A DNA stretch of 64,000 nucleotides from Prostheceraeus crozeri (taxonomy: Eukaryota > Platyhelminthes > Polycladida > Euryleptidae). The notes beneath the pieces are model-generated. The model searched no databases, was not told the DNA's origin, and saw nothing but the letters and a program-made list of their open reading frames with translations. The position numbers were made by a program, and so were the translations under genes. This document shows, piece after piece, positions 35,752 to 48,967 of this stretch. Positions within the stretch are counted from its first letter, which is position 1. Every line of letters starts with the position of its first letter. Location: assembly GCA_907163375.1 (NCBI GenBank), contig CAJQUW010007564.1:1-64000 (forward strand). The letters run 5' to 3'.

Positions 35752-38453
35752 AAAATGAAAGTGTGTATCAGGCAAATTGGAAAGTGTGTATTTAGACAAA
35801 GATCCTGCAGTGGTTTCTGAAGAAAGTGAAAGTGGCATCGCAAAAAGTGAGTTGAGAAACCTGAATTTTAGTTGCAAAAATGGAAAGCAGACGATAAAAT
35901 TAGCATGGAAGTTACATTGAGCAGCAACACAAATTCCCGTGAACAATAACTTAGTCTGGATCATCCAAAAAATGCAACAAGTACCGTGACGCAATTGTAA
36001 CCGCACGTCACTCACTATGTTGAGGTGAAGAGTTTGAATGCAAGACGCGATTAGTACCACATTTGAAAAACTATTGATGATCCAAAGATCTTTAGGTGTT
36101 GAATGGACATTGTGACTGGACCGTTTCAGGACTTTGAATTACATGCTTCATTCGTGCTACTCGCTTAACTGTCAAAATGCGAGGGATGGCCTACTGTTTG
36201 TCCAAAAAAATTACTGCACTTGTTTGAATTCAATTGATCATGACTGTTTAAAATGTATTTTCAAACTTTTTAAAATAGGAATATGATGTCAAAGCTTCAA
36301 GACAATTGCACTCATAATAAGGCATATCTACACATATAGAAGAGTGATGAAAACTAATTTGTCATCGAAACTACTTGACAAATTAGATTAAACACACGAA
36401 GGGCGTGGGGAGATCTCATGTTGATCAACATATTGCATCATTCTTGATTAAAAATGGAAAAAAAGAGTTTCTCGTCAATTGCCATCAACCGATATTTTGG
36501 TAAATTGAGGGATTTATTTGCTAAGGAGATAAGACGAGATTAGATTGGATCGCAAAAGCGAGCTAGCAGGCACTACAAGATGAGGAGCACAGCCGTCAAG
36601 ACACTTATATGCCAGAATAAGTAGGCGAATATTAATCCTTGATCTAATGTGGAACCATTCAAGTCCTCTGAGAGCAGGTATGACATAAGATGATATAGTT
36701 GTCCGTACGGGAAATCAGTCATGATGAAGTCGAAAGAAAATTCTTTCCCAATTTTACGACTGCTAATTTTATTGTAAAATACTCGTACAGTAAATACAGC
36801 CGACGCGTTTCGTCTCACACGTCAAGGGTTACGAACTGTTGCTGCACAAGTGGGTTGATATACAAATTTGTCAATGAAAGCAGCTCATCTGTTTAGCTCA
36901 TGTCGTTTGTTTAGTTTTGACATGTTAATCATAATTGATCGAGATTCAGTCACCTTCTGTTTGTTGTTTATCAATAATTTTGCAGTCGAAATTGTTAATG
37001 GTCATCACTTTATCACTGGGCTATCACCGTATGTTCACTTAGCGCACTTTTTTGTCCTCATACCGCAAACTATGCTCATGATCTCTATAGCGAACTTGAA
37101 ATGGGCGACAAGTTTGACCTATGTAATTCTGGACACATATCTTGCAGGAAAATTCATATACAACATATTTACTTCTGCATTTGTACCTTGGGACAATATT
37201 TTTACAGGTACTACAAGAACAAATATTTTTATCAGGTTTTTTTGAAATTTGAAGCTAGCTTTTTCCAGGTTTACTGGTGATGCGTATTGGAACATTATAT
37301 ATATTTTTCATTTTATTGATTTTTCTCAAAAACCATCTCCAAAGAAATCAAGCTTTAAATTCACTCTGTTTTCTTCAATGTTCTTTGATTTTTTATTTCT
37401 AAGTAAGTAAGTAACAATGGCTTCAGCAAAAATGATGTGTACCGCGAAAATAGAAATAAAAAATCAAATTCACATACCCTATCCCGATGTGAAAATAGCA
37501 GAATCCGACCTGACCCCGACCCGACCCAGTAGCAGGTCGGAAATTGTATGTGCATTTGAATTCAGTCACTTTGCGAGAAAAGGTGATATTTGACAATGTA
37601 GCTGAAACGAATGCAAGTCAGTCATCGTTGACGGTAATCGTTGTAGACCTCCCAAAACCTGCTTGGCTATCATCTCCTCTAGATAACTTACCGCGAATCT
37701 TTTATCTGGATTTTAAAGGGAATCGCGGATTTCCTCAAGACTGTGTTTCAGCCGAAAACGCAAATGTCGGGCGAAAAGCGGTGCAACTTGCGCATGCACT
37801 CTCGCCTAAAATTTAGTGCAACCTAGCCCGAACTTTATTGCAACCCGACGGGTTGGACAACTCATCTTTAGAAGCCGTGCAGAGACATTGGTAGCACGCT
37901 GAAGCCTATGTAACTGCTCGAGTTCTGAAATAGGTTCACCTGCCTAAACAGAAACACAGTAACAGTACAGTCTTTGCAATATGATGCTAGAAATATCTCA
38001 TCAAACGATCTTAACAAGAAAAACGACGAAAAGGACGTGTAAAGCTCCTTTGTGCTTAATCAATTTGATCCACCAAGTATTTGCGATATGATCATGTGTA
38101 ATCAAGTGTAACGCAAAAACGGTCGAAGTTTTGGCATTCGATATATGAATCAAATAAATTTATCGAGACGTCTATGTGCAATCATAACAATGTGTAGACT
38201 GATCCACCACACACTTGTGGCCGTGATGGAAAATATCATGAAATTTATAAGTGCAACGATTTTCTCCAGATTTTAAATTTTTATATTGAAACATGCGGTT
38301 ATCAGTAGAATTCCCCAGATGCTACAAAGACTCAAGTAACTGTGTCAGGCAAGCAAGATCGTAGATTTGGCATGCACAATGCGACACATCAGCATTTGAA
38401 TACATGAAGCAGATTGAAATGTAGACCGAGATATGGCACACTCAAGCAAGGTA
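35752..38453. other. No gene recognised
   Basis: Short frames without motifs. GC-richer GACCCGACC-type words near 37505-37540 and GACGGGTTGG near 37846-37860 could be remnants of a DNA transposon end, but do not pair convincingly. Confidence 0.45.
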
Positions 38454-38929
38454 CACTGTAAACCGTTGACTGACAAGTGACAGACATTTATCCTACAAAA
38501 TCTATTTTGTCGGTCATTGTTAGTTCTTGTAGGATGATTGCCACTGAACACCTACAATAACTGACAAAACGCGACAAAATGAATAGCAATGAATTATAGC
38601 TGATGTCAAAATAAATCAATCAGAGCAATATATTTCGCAAAAAAGCGAATGTTCAATATTCTTCTACCTGCACTATGAAATTTAATTCCAAGATTGCATA
38701 AAATTCAGCAAAAGTACCCTATACAATATTTGATCTCAATCTTCACAAACTATAAAGAAAATAATAATACAAATAATATAAATAAAGTGATAACCGACAA
38801 AAACCTACAGAATTCCGTCGGTGGAGAACCTACAAATTCGTCGGACATCGCAGGATATTGGAGGTGACAATCGTCGGTTGATTTTGTCAGTAATTTTGTA
38901 GGATAATTGTCGGTCTACGGTTTACAGTG
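38454..38929. mobile_element. TA-flanked MITE, copy 2
   Basis: The ends CACTGTAAACCGT and ACGGTTTACAGTG are bounded by TA. The interior matches the 11861-12297 copy in reverse orientation, including the GTGACAATCGTCGG and CATCGCAGGATATT segments. No coding capacity. Confidence 0.88.
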
Positions 38930-39009
38930 TAGGATCAAAGTCTCGAGACATGAGCGCAAGCTTTATTCCACTTTAGGAACACAGACCACTCCATCATGGT
39001 GAGATCATC

Positions 39010-39465
39010 ATTCGGTAATTTCATAGAGAAGACAAGCCTTCATAGCCTCGATCACACTTACGCACCAAAAGTCACATCAGAGACAAAAATGAATTACTAG
39101 TTTGTTTGAGAACATTACCTCCTATGCAAACGTTGATCTTGTATGATGGCTCCTCCTAAGCGCATATTAAAATCGAAAGTGTACTCATATTTTTTGGAGA
39201 AGGATGGGGATTTTCCATCCTGGTAGAGACTGGAGAAACAACATGTGAGGCGAGTCGCATGCATCCAATTTAAAGCGACACTTGATAAACTTTCATCGAA
39301 ATTAATTGATAATCAAAACAGCAATTATCACTAAAAATAGGTTCAGGTAAGCCTATAATGATCTATGATGTAGGTTACTAGTTTCTTTTAAAAAAAACTA
39401 GGCATTATATAGTGGCCGGAGTCGGAGTCGGAGTCCTGTCAAAATGAGAGGACTCCGACTCCCTG
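39010..39465 (+). mobile_element. hAT-type element copy 2 (shortened)
   Basis: From about 39013 to 39465 the sequence is colinear with the right half of copy 1 (about 10697-11194). It includes the leader (GTCACATCAGAGACAAAAA), a BED-finger exon remnant, the GGTAAGCC donor-like site, the GGAGTCGGAGTCGGAGTCCT block and the right end, which reads CAGGGAGTCGGAGTCC on the reverse strand. The left end was not found. A MITE lies ~80 bases upstream and may have replaced or separated it. The frame of the BED exon is broken. Confidence 0.7.
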
Positions 39466-42165
39466 GTTGTGGGTCAAGTTTCATTGATCAAGTTCCAATT
39501 CTAATACCCGACACGAGATTGAATAGGAGAGCATGAGCCGTAACGCAGATGTACTCCTTGTTTTCTTTTATTCAGTGACGTTTGTTCATTTTCCTCTCTT
39601 GAAGTGATAAAGTTATGTGCTGTTTGAGATTTCAATTGCTTTCTATTTAGAAAACTGTTAATTTTATTAATTGATTAATGCATCAGCAAATTCATCTCGC
39701 TATTTGATCTATGCTATGTCTATGTCGCTATTTGTCACCTATGTTAATTGGAAAAATGCACAGTTTTGCTAAAAAAAGAAAATATGGCACATAGGGCAAT
39801 AAATACATCACAAAATATACCGATAGAACAACGAAAAGATCCCCTAAATATATAAAACATAGCACAGATTGAGGAACTTTTCTTGGTAAGGATCTCCAAT
39901 CATAGATAGAATATTAAAGTTTGCATCCCATCGAATTTAAAAGAATCAAAACATAGCAAAGTGAGAGGTGAAACGATGGGTGTAAAGGATCCCTAACTCG
40001 CGGTCCTCAGTGATCATTCCGCAAAAAAGCAAGAGAATTGGCCAGATCCGGATGTCATTGCCTTCGTTAGTGGCCGATGAATAGAAAACATAGTAGTAGT
40101 AGGCTGCAGTAGGTAATGGAAAGCGTCAACCTTGATGTCGGCCATTCTCAGTGGTGATGCAATCACAAGTAGCTCGGTGAGTAGTTTACACTTAGTGGGT
40201 TTACTTTCATATTGTAGCCATATAATTTATAAGAATTGCAAAATCACAATCTATTTTTTTTGATAATTTTGACTTAATGTCCAAATTAGAAAACTTAAAC
40301 ACGACTTTAGAAAACCATTTGATGGTATAAATGTGTATACCGGCGCTTCGGATAGACATAATGCATCATCAGGAATGAGGAGATGAGGAGATACATTGCA
40401 TTTTAAAATTGGAAACAAATTTCAAACAAGGTTAGTCAGAAATCACTGTTCTGCAAAGATTAACAGAAAGATAGCTACAGGTGTTCAAGTGCATTGATGG
40501 GAAGAATATCTTCCAAAGACTAAGAACAAAACATAAAGAAATTAAAGATCAAGGTACAGAAGTCAATTAAGGTCATTTCAGAAAGAGATCATGAGTATTA
40601 AGATAAGTTCACACATGGGAGAAGAACTTGAGAGTTGACATCTTATTATACCTGAGACTGAGACCAAACCAGTTTACATTTGAGAGAATGAGAGAGATCT
40701 CAGGAAAAGCCATTTAAAGGTTTCATTTCAAGATTTTCATTTTAAGCTTTAAGATCAAAATTTTCAATGCTAATAATAAGAATACCCAGAGTCTCAGCAT
40801 CATTTGTCTTGATGATTCATCAGCGAAATCATTCTCTGTTTTCATGCGCTGATATTGCATTACTCAATCATGTCTGTGCATTTTGCATAAATATTGAAGT
40901 GGCCTACCGCATGTCACTTTCTTATCAATAAGAATGACAAGACATAAACGACAGATCAATTTACCATACAACAGATGTACGGATGGAAGGAATAGAACCT
41001 GTAGCCCCAGGATATTACACATCACATGTCACATCAATGAATTATCATGACTTATTGTGAGACTTTAATCTAAAAGTACTCAATTTTATGCTCTCTCACG
41101 CTCAGTGAATTTCTTTTTCAAGAACAAATTCTCCTGTGCTTAGTTTCAAATGTCTTATGAGCAAATTTCACATAGCACGTAGATGCAAGCAAAGCACCGG
41201 AACAAAAAATGTTTACAAAGTGATGTTAGCAAAGCTAATTGATGTTTTTAGATTATTATCTAATGTCTATTGAACAAAATTAATTGTCGAAAATTCAATT
41301 TTCTTCTCCCGAGCTAGCTAGTTTGACAAAAGACTTTGAAGTTTCAAATTTCAACAAAACCCGGTGAGTATTATTGAAAGATTGATTATTAAAGATTTAT
41401 TTGTAAGGTTCATAATTTTGAACTGACAAAGATAGTTGTATTAACGTTGAAAGCAATGAGACTGAAAAGTGCAAGAATGAGAATCCTTTGAATTATATAC
41501 AGATACATCAGTATAGTTGAGAATTTGATAATCTGATAGGTTTATAAACGATAACAACAATTAAGCAATTAACAACAATTCGGCACCAAGATTATCTTAG
41601 TTTAAATTAACTTAATTAGTGACAAAAATAATTGATGATAACTTAACCTGCCTACATTTAGTATTGATAACAGAAAAGTGCATCTCTGCTTCCATCATGA
41701 TATTGATAGCTTCATTATTCCATTGACTGTTCCAGTTTTTGAACATTTCAGCCATGAACGTCATCCTCTCTTCAGTGGTCATCCTGTGTGTTCCTAATTC
41801 ATTTAATTCTATTTCATTTTTTAAATGAAAACATCATGGTCATAGACTTTTGACCAATTATCGCTGTTGGATTTGGTCGATTTCATCGCTACATACACTA
41901 TCAACTTCAAACAGAAAAACACTAGCACTGTCTTCGGTGAGCAAAGGAATCCTCATTTAAAGAGTTAAATGATCATCACAAGCATTTTCCCGAAAGATCA
42001 ATAAATGTTATGTCGGTTTGTTTTTATCACATTGTTTAAGTCATTTTCCCTTAAATTGGATATCACGATCCGAAGCACACAAGCTGGTGGGGGAAAACGT
42101 TTTTTTTCGATTATCTAGGCGGCCTCCTTCATGAATTTTTCCTTTCAGCAAGACTATGTAAAAAG
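39466..42165. other. No gene recognised
   Basis: AT-rich sequence with only short frames. No inverted repeats or domain motifs recognised. Confidence 0.5.
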
Positions 42166-42283
42166 CAGGGCTGGGGTGTCGGTGTCGGTGTCGTGGTGTC
42201 GGTGTCGTGCCCTTTTTCCCGGTGTTGGTGTTGGTGTCGGTGTCGTGATTTTTAGGGCGGACACCGACACCGACCTTAAATTT
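42166..42283. repeat. hAT-like terminus with GGTGTCGGTGTCG repeats
   Basis: CAGGGCTGGGGTGTCGGTGTC begins a run of GGTGTCGGTGTCG repeats that ends with the inverted form GACACCGACACCGACC at about 42260-42278. The CAGGG start and the subterminal repeat style match hAT ends. No partner end was found, so this is probably a solitary remnant. Confidence 0.5.
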
Positions 42284-42780
42284 TAGCTGGAAAAATAAAT
42301 TATTTTATCGCACAAGGATTTCCTTCTCTTTGCAAATAGTAATATTTTCACTAAAACGGACTGGAAGGCTCTTCCTTCACACGAATTGGGAATGAATTGA
42401 GTGGATTGCTGAATCAATTGTTTTGAGTGTTTTTGATTGTTTTAAGCCTATCAATTGTTTTGAGTGATACGGTATCACCTTATCACATGTAATCATAATA
42501 AGCATCTTCATTTTTGTCATCATTCACTGTTTATTCAATTAGTCATCATATCCATTGTTTCACCACGTTTCATAAGCATTGTTCGTTTTTCATCGCATCA
42601 CTTTCAATTTCAGAGTCATTTTGTTGTCATAATTTTTAGAAAAGCAGTTTGTTTAGAAAATGATGTTTTTTCGTGATCGTAGGTCTCCTGAAAGGAGTGC
42701 ATGACCTGTAGTGTTTCGAGGATCATTATTATTATTATGAGAAATAACAGTAATGGGAAGAAGACCGTTCCAGGCCAAGA
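42284..42780. other. No gene recognised
   Basis: AT-rich spacer before the Polinton-edge repeats; nothing recognised. Confidence 0.45.
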
Positions 42781-43140
42781 CAAATTCAGAAAAAATTGTA
42801 CTTTTAAAAACGACATAAATTCATGAATTTTAACCCTTTTTCAGGTTTTTAAGACCTAAATTCATAAATTTAGTCCATTTAAAAAGTACCATTTTTTTGA
42901 AAAATCGAATTTGAGATTATGATCATTTTTTACTTTGAAAATCATGACCGGTCCAGGACACCGAAAATCATAAAAGTTAAGAAACTCAAATTTGTGATTA
43001 TGACATTTTACACCACCTTAAAATCATGACCGTTCACGGACACTGTAAATCAGAAAAATTGGTATTTTTAAAAACGTCTAAATTCATGAATTTTATCCAT
43101 TTTTCAGGTTTTAAAATATGAGATAACTAAAATTATGTGT
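42781..43140. repeat. AT-rich tandem repeats at the left edge of the Polinton
   Basis: A block of TTTTTAAAAACG followed by TAAATTCATGAATTTTA at about 42795-42835 recurs at about 43063-43100. Between them, ATGACCG(G/T)TC(C/A)(A/C)GGACAC(C/T)G words recur about 85 bases apart. They directly precede the first Polinton gene and may belong to its terminal region, but I found no matching inverted copy at the right side. Confidence 0.55.
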
Positions 43141-43159
43141 CTAAAATATTTCTTTAAAA

Positions 43160-43993
43160 ATGGAAGAAACCTCAACGGGGACGAAAATGGGAAAAACAAA
43201 AGTGGAAGAAACCGCAAAAATATATCCTACGTTATCATATGAACGTAGTTCTACTTTAATGGACATTGAAAAGATGGACATTGAAAAAATGAACAAAGAA
43301 AAACACAAAGATAGAGTTAGGTATATGAAAGATAAGGAATCTCAATTATTATTAAGATTAGAGCATTATAAAAAATTAAGAAAGAGATGGACCAAAGTTA
43401 AGAATGTAACACAAGGAATTGGCATATTCTTAACAATAAGTTTAGGTGCTTTAACAATTGTTATATCTTCAGGTGTTTTAGTAATTCCAGTAGTTGCTAC
43501 AGCTTTAACAAGTACGGGTGTTTTTGCAACTTCACTTGTTACAAGGTTAGATAAATCTTTAATAACTAAGAAACGAAAATCATTAAAAACTAAGCACTTA
43601 CATATTAAAGAAGTCTATGACAAATTGCATTACTACTTTCAAAGAGTAAGGGATGATAATGTTATTACGTTAGATGAGATTGAAAAATTTGATCAAATAG
43701 CTAATGAAGTAAATCAAATATCATTTCAATTACAGTCAGAAAAAGTTGATGATAAGAATAAACAGGATGGTAAAACTTATAGTGATGGTAAAATTTCTAA
43801 TGAAGAAAATGATAAAAATTTTTTAGAAGAGCTAAAAACTTTTATTAAACAAAACTTTATTAAACAAAACTTAAAACGAGAAAACTTTAAACGAAAAGAT
43901 GTCAGACAACAAAGCAATAAAAAAATAATTTGTTCAGTAAAATGGTTTTGTTTTATTCCAATGTTACCACAAAATTCAAATATTATATTTTAA
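43160..43993 (+). CDS. Polinton membrane-segment protein
   Basis: 277 residues from an ATG in an AAAAATGG context. The first ~85 residues are charged and helix-forming. Residues ~88-130 form a long hydrophobic segment with glycine and valine (GIFLTISLGALTIVI, VLVIPVVATAL), and the remainder is lysine-rich coiled-coil-like. Proteins with a charged arm, an RRW/KRW motif (here RKRWTKV) and one glycine-rich hydrophobic block are common in Polinton and adintovirus-type elements, where their role is not established. It lies outermost on the left, convergent to the polymerase gene. Confidence 0.6.
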   Translation: MEETSTGTKMGKTKVEETAKIYPTLSYERSSTLMDIEKMDIEKMNKEKHKDRVRYMKDKESQLLLRLEHYKKLRKRWTKVKNVTQGIGIFLTISLGALTIVISSGVLVIPVVATALTSTGVFATSLVTRLDKSLITKKRKSLKTKHLHIKEVYDKLHYYFQRVRDDNVITLDEIEKFDQIANEVNQISFQLQSEKVDDKNKQDGKTYSDGKISNEENDKNFLEELKTFIKQNFIKQNLKRENFKRKDVRQQSNKKIICSVKWFCFIPMLPQNSNIIF

Positions 43994-44159
43994 AAATGGA
44001 TAAAATTAGAGCTGATAATTTTAAAATAATAAAACAATTAGAAGAGTTAATAAAACAAATAATGTTTTAGTGTAATAATGCTTGGTCAAAAGATTACGGC
44101 TTCATTACAATTAATATTGATAAAAAAATTCATGATAGAGTTATAGAAGATTTGTTTAC

Positions 44160-44245
44160 AGAGTGATAAAAAATAGATAAATATAGTGTGATAAATATAG
44201 AGTGATAAATATAGAGTGTGATAGAGTGATAAATATAGTGTTATA
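44160..44245. repeat. Tandem GTGATAAATATAGA repeats
   Basis: Six or so imperfect copies of GAGTGATAAATATA lie between two converging genes, just beyond the end of the polymerase frame. They could mark a 3' end region, though nothing shows function. Confidence 0.6.
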
Positions 44246-44253
44246 ATATTTTT

Positions 44254-45229
44254 TTATTTTATATATATGTCAAATTTGTCTGTCTTAGAAATTAGAAAAT
44301 TAAAAGGTAAAGTAGTTATTCCATCAGGTAAAATTTTTCTTTTATCATCAAATGGATCTAATACTAATTTATGTTCTTCTTTTAAATGCATTTTATGTTT
44401 CTTTGAATTAAGTATATAATTACATGCTGTTTTTATTTCATTATTAAATAATACATTTTTATAATCTTGAAATGTTATTTGATTAGCCACTGATGCCTTT
44501 GAAATTCCTTTTAATGTTTTATGTGTTTTAATATTATTAGTTGTATTATAAAAATAACATTTAGATTTTAAAAATATAGCTTCTGTTATGAAATCTTCAT
44601 TTCCTTCTAGTTCATCTTTTACTTTACATAAATCAGAAGGATGAATGATATATTTTATTTTATTAATTTCTTTATCAAGTGAAGAATTATACGGTATTGT
44701 TAATTCTAAGAAAACAGAATCGGTATCTGTAAAGTGTAATTTATAGTTTTTGCCATAAGCAGGTGCTAAATAATCATATATAAATTTATACATAAATAGT
44801 TTAGCTAATTCTAATATAGTGAATCCTATAAAATTAAACTTATCATGTTTTACGCTGATTCGACGTAAATGTACTGCACATAGATTATCACTAAATCTAA
44901 TAGTTCTTTTATATGTAGGTTTCCTTGTTAAATTTTGAAACCTATCTCTATCATAAACTATTTCAGTATTTTGTCTATTACGCACATTTTCTAAAGTCTT
45001 ACCATAAAATGCATTATTCATTAATTTGAAGAACACGTTTCCAAAATCATCTTTATTTCTTTTAGCTATTTTACGTTTTTCAATATTGAACTCTATATAA
45101 TTTTTTAACCACCTAGATTTTCTATACTCTAGTTTTCGATGTATTTTAGTGAGAATCATTCCATGTTCTAAATACCAATCTAGCATTCTTCCTTCAACAA
45201 CATACTTTCCTTTATTACTTTGTGTTAAC
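44254..45229 (-). pseudogene. polB: Polinton DNA polymerase B, palm/thumb part (fossil)
   Basis: This is the C-terminal portion of a protein-primed family B polymerase. The motif B region reads KLMNNAFYGKTLENV, and the motif C catalytic box is FTDTDSVFLEL. Upstream, YVVEGRMLDWYLEHG and LTKIHRKLEY are typical of Polinton polymerases. In intact relatives this enzyme replicates the element from a terminal protein. The remainder of the gene lies on the far side of the Naiad insertion. Confidence 0.92.
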
Positions 45230-48200
45230 ATAATTAAATTGGTTGAGGCTAACCTCCGGTAGATCATAAAGAAAATTAATAATACTATAGGCCTAACTAA
45301 AAACTGAAAGAAGAAAAAAAAATATAACTTATTACTGCGTTATAAACAAAATTATAAATCTAACAACTTACTTATGACATTAGCGTCTAAAAAGGAGTGA
45401 TTATAGACATGACACTTGTGTGTCTGCTTATATACTTCAAACTTTGTAACTTATCTAAATCCCAATCTGCTATCAGTCAAATACAATTACAAACAGACCT
45501 GTCATTTCTAATGCGGATAACTGGTCAACCACGTGTGGTGTTACGCAAATGCTTCAATCGAAGTGAGAAGATGAAGCTGAAGATAATGAAAAGTAAAGAA
45601 TTTGATCCCTCCAAAGGACCGATCTGGCTTTCCACAGGTTACATGGAGTGCAACTAAAACAGATAATTGATATATGCTGTGATAAAGTTGATGAGGACAA
45701 AAGCAATAGAGGTCATCAGCAGGAACTTGAGCAAGATTCACGTTTCGGCCCCTTAATTCCTGTACGTTCAAACTCGCTCAAGCGGGGCCCTGCTTTAAAG
45801 AAAGCAGCCTCGAAAGAAAAATCTCGGACATGTAGTCAGATACATTGACTACGCCATCGAGATGATTCGAACTGACTAAACTGGAAATATGGAAAAGGAA
45901 CTTAAATAAAGTTCGGGCAGTTGTCCAAAAGTTGCTTAGCGGAGAAATAACCGTATTTCAATAAAGTCTCTCTGTGTTTGTGTAACTGCTTTTCAGCACT
46001 GCGCTTAAGATCAAAGCGATTATAACCTCTCGCAATGAGGGTGGTGGAGGTACGATTTATTTTTTCAATAAAATCGCTCTCATGTGTACAGATGCGAATA
46101 TATCTCAAAACCTGTCCCGCGAAAACTTTGATACCTATTTTGTAAGGCATAGTGTTTTTGAGGAAATGTTAAGAGCGTAACAGGAAAATTGAAGTTATCA
46201 ACCTTATGAAATACAGAGGTAACCGCTTCTGTATTAGTGATTTGCATTTTAATGTCTAAATATTCAATGTTGTTATCATTATCTCCACTTCTACTTGCCT
46301 CCAGACTTGGTGGATAAATTTTAGGAATTAAAGAAGCGAAATGTTTATAATTAATAATACACAGATCGTCTATATATCTAGAGGTATTCGATAGAAGTTT
46401 AGCTAGGCCATACTTTTTACTTTTCATAAGATTAGACATGAAAATATATTCGCAGTGTAAAAGAAAAAGGTCGGCTAGCAAAGGGCTACAATTACCTCCC
46501 ATCGGTATACCTTTTATCTGTCGAAAAACCCAGTCCACCAAAAGTGACGTAAACTTCATGAATAATGAATTTAATAGCATCCTTAAAGTTATCTTTAGTA
46601 AAAACACTATAGCCTTGATACTTTTTACTAGCTAAAAAACATTTTTCATAACCGATGCATAAGTATTTCCTATTCGAATCATTAAACACCAAATCTAGCA
46701 AGTCAGAAATGTGATGAATAACATCGTCATGATTCAAGTTAGTGTACAATGTGGAGAAGTCAAAAACTTGCACGTTATGTATATTGATGTTTTGAATCTT
46801 ATTTAGGAATTCGATCGAAGATACTATACTCCAAAAACAGTTAATTCCGCTATTTTTATAGATAGCGTTACAATAGTCCTTAAAGTAATTTCTTATAACG
46901 GTTAGGCCTTTATTAATCTTAGTCGAAAGTTGTTTAGTAGTGCATTGTTTAGCACCTGCTATGAAGCGAAATTTGTAAGGGTTTTTATGCAATTTAGGTA
47001 TCCAATACAATCGAGGTAGTTTAAGATTATCTTTATTACAAATGGTATGAAAGAAATTACTAATGATCTCTTTATGATTTACAACTAAACTATTGATCTC
47101 TATGTTAACAGGTATGTATGTACTGTTACCTATAGGAGTTAATGTCTTCAAATCAAATCCAAGTTCCTGTAATAAAACCAGAACATAGAATTTCTTGCAA
47201 ATGAACGCATAATTGCTATTAGCCTTATCTACCGCAGTAATAATGAAGTTATCATGATAATAATGCAGTAACTTGCTAATCTTGCTAAGAGAATTAATGT
47301 TACTATTACTCATTGTATTCTTGCTATTGTTACTGTTTTGGTTCTTGAGCTTATTATTATTATTATATAGTTTATCTCGCACTAATTTTAAAATCTTATT
47401 TCTCCAATCCGAATAATCAGCTCTTAAAATTCTTTTGTGCTTCCTACACATCTTAGCTATGTGCTTATCGAGCGAAACTGTGATACTGTCTATAATATTT
47501 TTCTGATTACACTTCCTGGGTAAACGATGCTTCGTTCCTAGAGCAAGCAATTCTTTAAACTCAGGTTCATTAATAAAATTCAAATCACCTGTGAAAACGT
47601 GTTTGTGATAATCATTAACAAAAGAAGGGTGATCATTACATTTACACTTAGAATTTAAGATATCATGCAAATCAGACTTATCTAGCGTTTTCAAAAATTT
47701 GTTATAGTTGCAGATTTTCAAAGAGACAGGGCTATTCAATGTAAAATAAGTTTTCGGAGGATAACAATCCTGTACCTGTTCTGGAACAAGTCGATTAATA
47801 CTTCTGTCATGCAGAATACTACTAATATCCACTTTGTCCATAATTTTGTTTTTGAACTCAAAAGTTATATTTGTTTTTACATTGCTAGACTGCTTGGACT
47901 CTGAATTACATATTGTATTGTAATAATATGCAGAAACTAAATACGCAAAGTTACTAGACTCATGATTGAGTTTCTTGTTAATAATATGCAAAGTACTGTA
48001 ACTCAAAGACCTAAGACTTTGATGAAACTTAGCAAGATTGCTGCCGTTAAAGCAGTTTTTCAAATATGCTATCGAGTCATCAATATTATTGGTCTTATTG
48101 ACCTTTTTCCTATTTCTAACGCCATGACTACGTTTGCGTCTGGGGATAGGACTGTTGAAATAGCTACCATAATCAACAGTGCCTTTTGACACGCAACCAC

Positions 48201-48967
48201 CTCCGGAAACTCTATCATTAAGTCCTAAGGGGTGCAAAGTATTTAACGTGCGTATATAAAAATCTTCGCTTTTATTAAGTTTTCGAACAACATCATTTTT
48301 ATCTTTACTGTCATTAATAACATCTATAATTTGAACAGAAATGTCATTACAAGTATGTCCTACTTCACGGAAATGATTAATAAGAAATGTATTCTTAGTG
48401 CCTTTACTAATGCTATTACGATGTCCATTTAATCTGCAGTGTAGAGCCTGAGTAGTCTGACCTACATACTGTAACCCGCATTTTTTGCAAGAGAGTAAGT
48501 AAATCACATTTTTGGTTTTACAATTGAATTTACCCGTCTTATCGAACGTGAAATTTCCACCTGTACTAAAACTAGTGAACGAAGAGGAAGGATTGAAAGC
48601 ATTACAGCATAAGCATCTATTGGATTGACATGACGCAAGCGAGGCTTGAGTGGAGGGCGCTACCCATTCCATCGCATTAACGCTAAATACTTTTTTATGC
48701 ATAATTTCCATAATGTTAAGAGAGAGAAAGTGGTTGTGAAAACTACGAGTATAACATACGTGTAAGTCACTGATATTGTGAGTACAGGACAATTAATTAA
48801 ATGTGTCATATTGATTGTCAAAAAGAAGAAGATAGCTTAACGTGAAAAGCTGTAATGAGAATTAATTAGATTAGTACCAATAGGTATAGCACGAAGGACA
48901 GTGTCCAGCTAGTAGCGGTCAGAAGGCGGGGAACTAGTCCACCATCAACTTCAGACATACTATCAAG
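45230..48967 (-). mobile_element. Naiad-type Penelope-like element, copy A (full-length unit)
   Basis: The 3,738 bp unit begins at ATAATTAAATTGG and its 3' region is repeated directly from 48968 onward, so the copies are head-to-tail. It reads on the minus strand and has a GIY-YIG endonuclease N-terminal to the reverse transcriptase, the permuted order that defines Naiads. Its end region (about 45544-45799) also occurs as a partial copy at 51883-52137, giving the pseudo-LTR arrangement known for Penelope-like elements. It is nearly identical to copy B over shared sequence, so the insertion is recent. Confidence 0.92.
45902..48792 (-). pseudogene. Naiad GIY-YIG endonuclease-reverse transcriptase, copy A
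   Basis: From the ATG at 48790-48792, a Cys-rich segment (CQSNRCLCC, residues ~55-63) precedes the GIY-YIG domain. VIYLLSCKKCGLQYVGQTTQ (residues ~96-115) carries the two YxG-type strands, followed by R120, H124, H140 and DFYIRTLNTLHPLGLND. A linker with the diagnostic CxC motif (SKCKCNDHP) follows. The RT then shows FDFSTLYTNL, KGIPMGGNCSPLLADLF and SRYIDDLC, the catalytic box. The reading frame is continuous over 766 codons and then shifts, with two frame changes in the RT half, so this copy is probably dead. GIY-YIG nicks the target and RT primes there. Confidence 0.9.

Noticed and set aside
37544-37816. 90-codon plus-strand frame
   Set aside because: No motif, no repeat or element context; likely a chance frame between two GC-richer remnants.
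45230-45900. Hammerhead ribozyme in the Penelope-like pseudo-LTR
   Set aside because: I looked for a CTGATGA core followed by GAAA with flanking stems and found none. Naiads are reported to lack the canonical motif.
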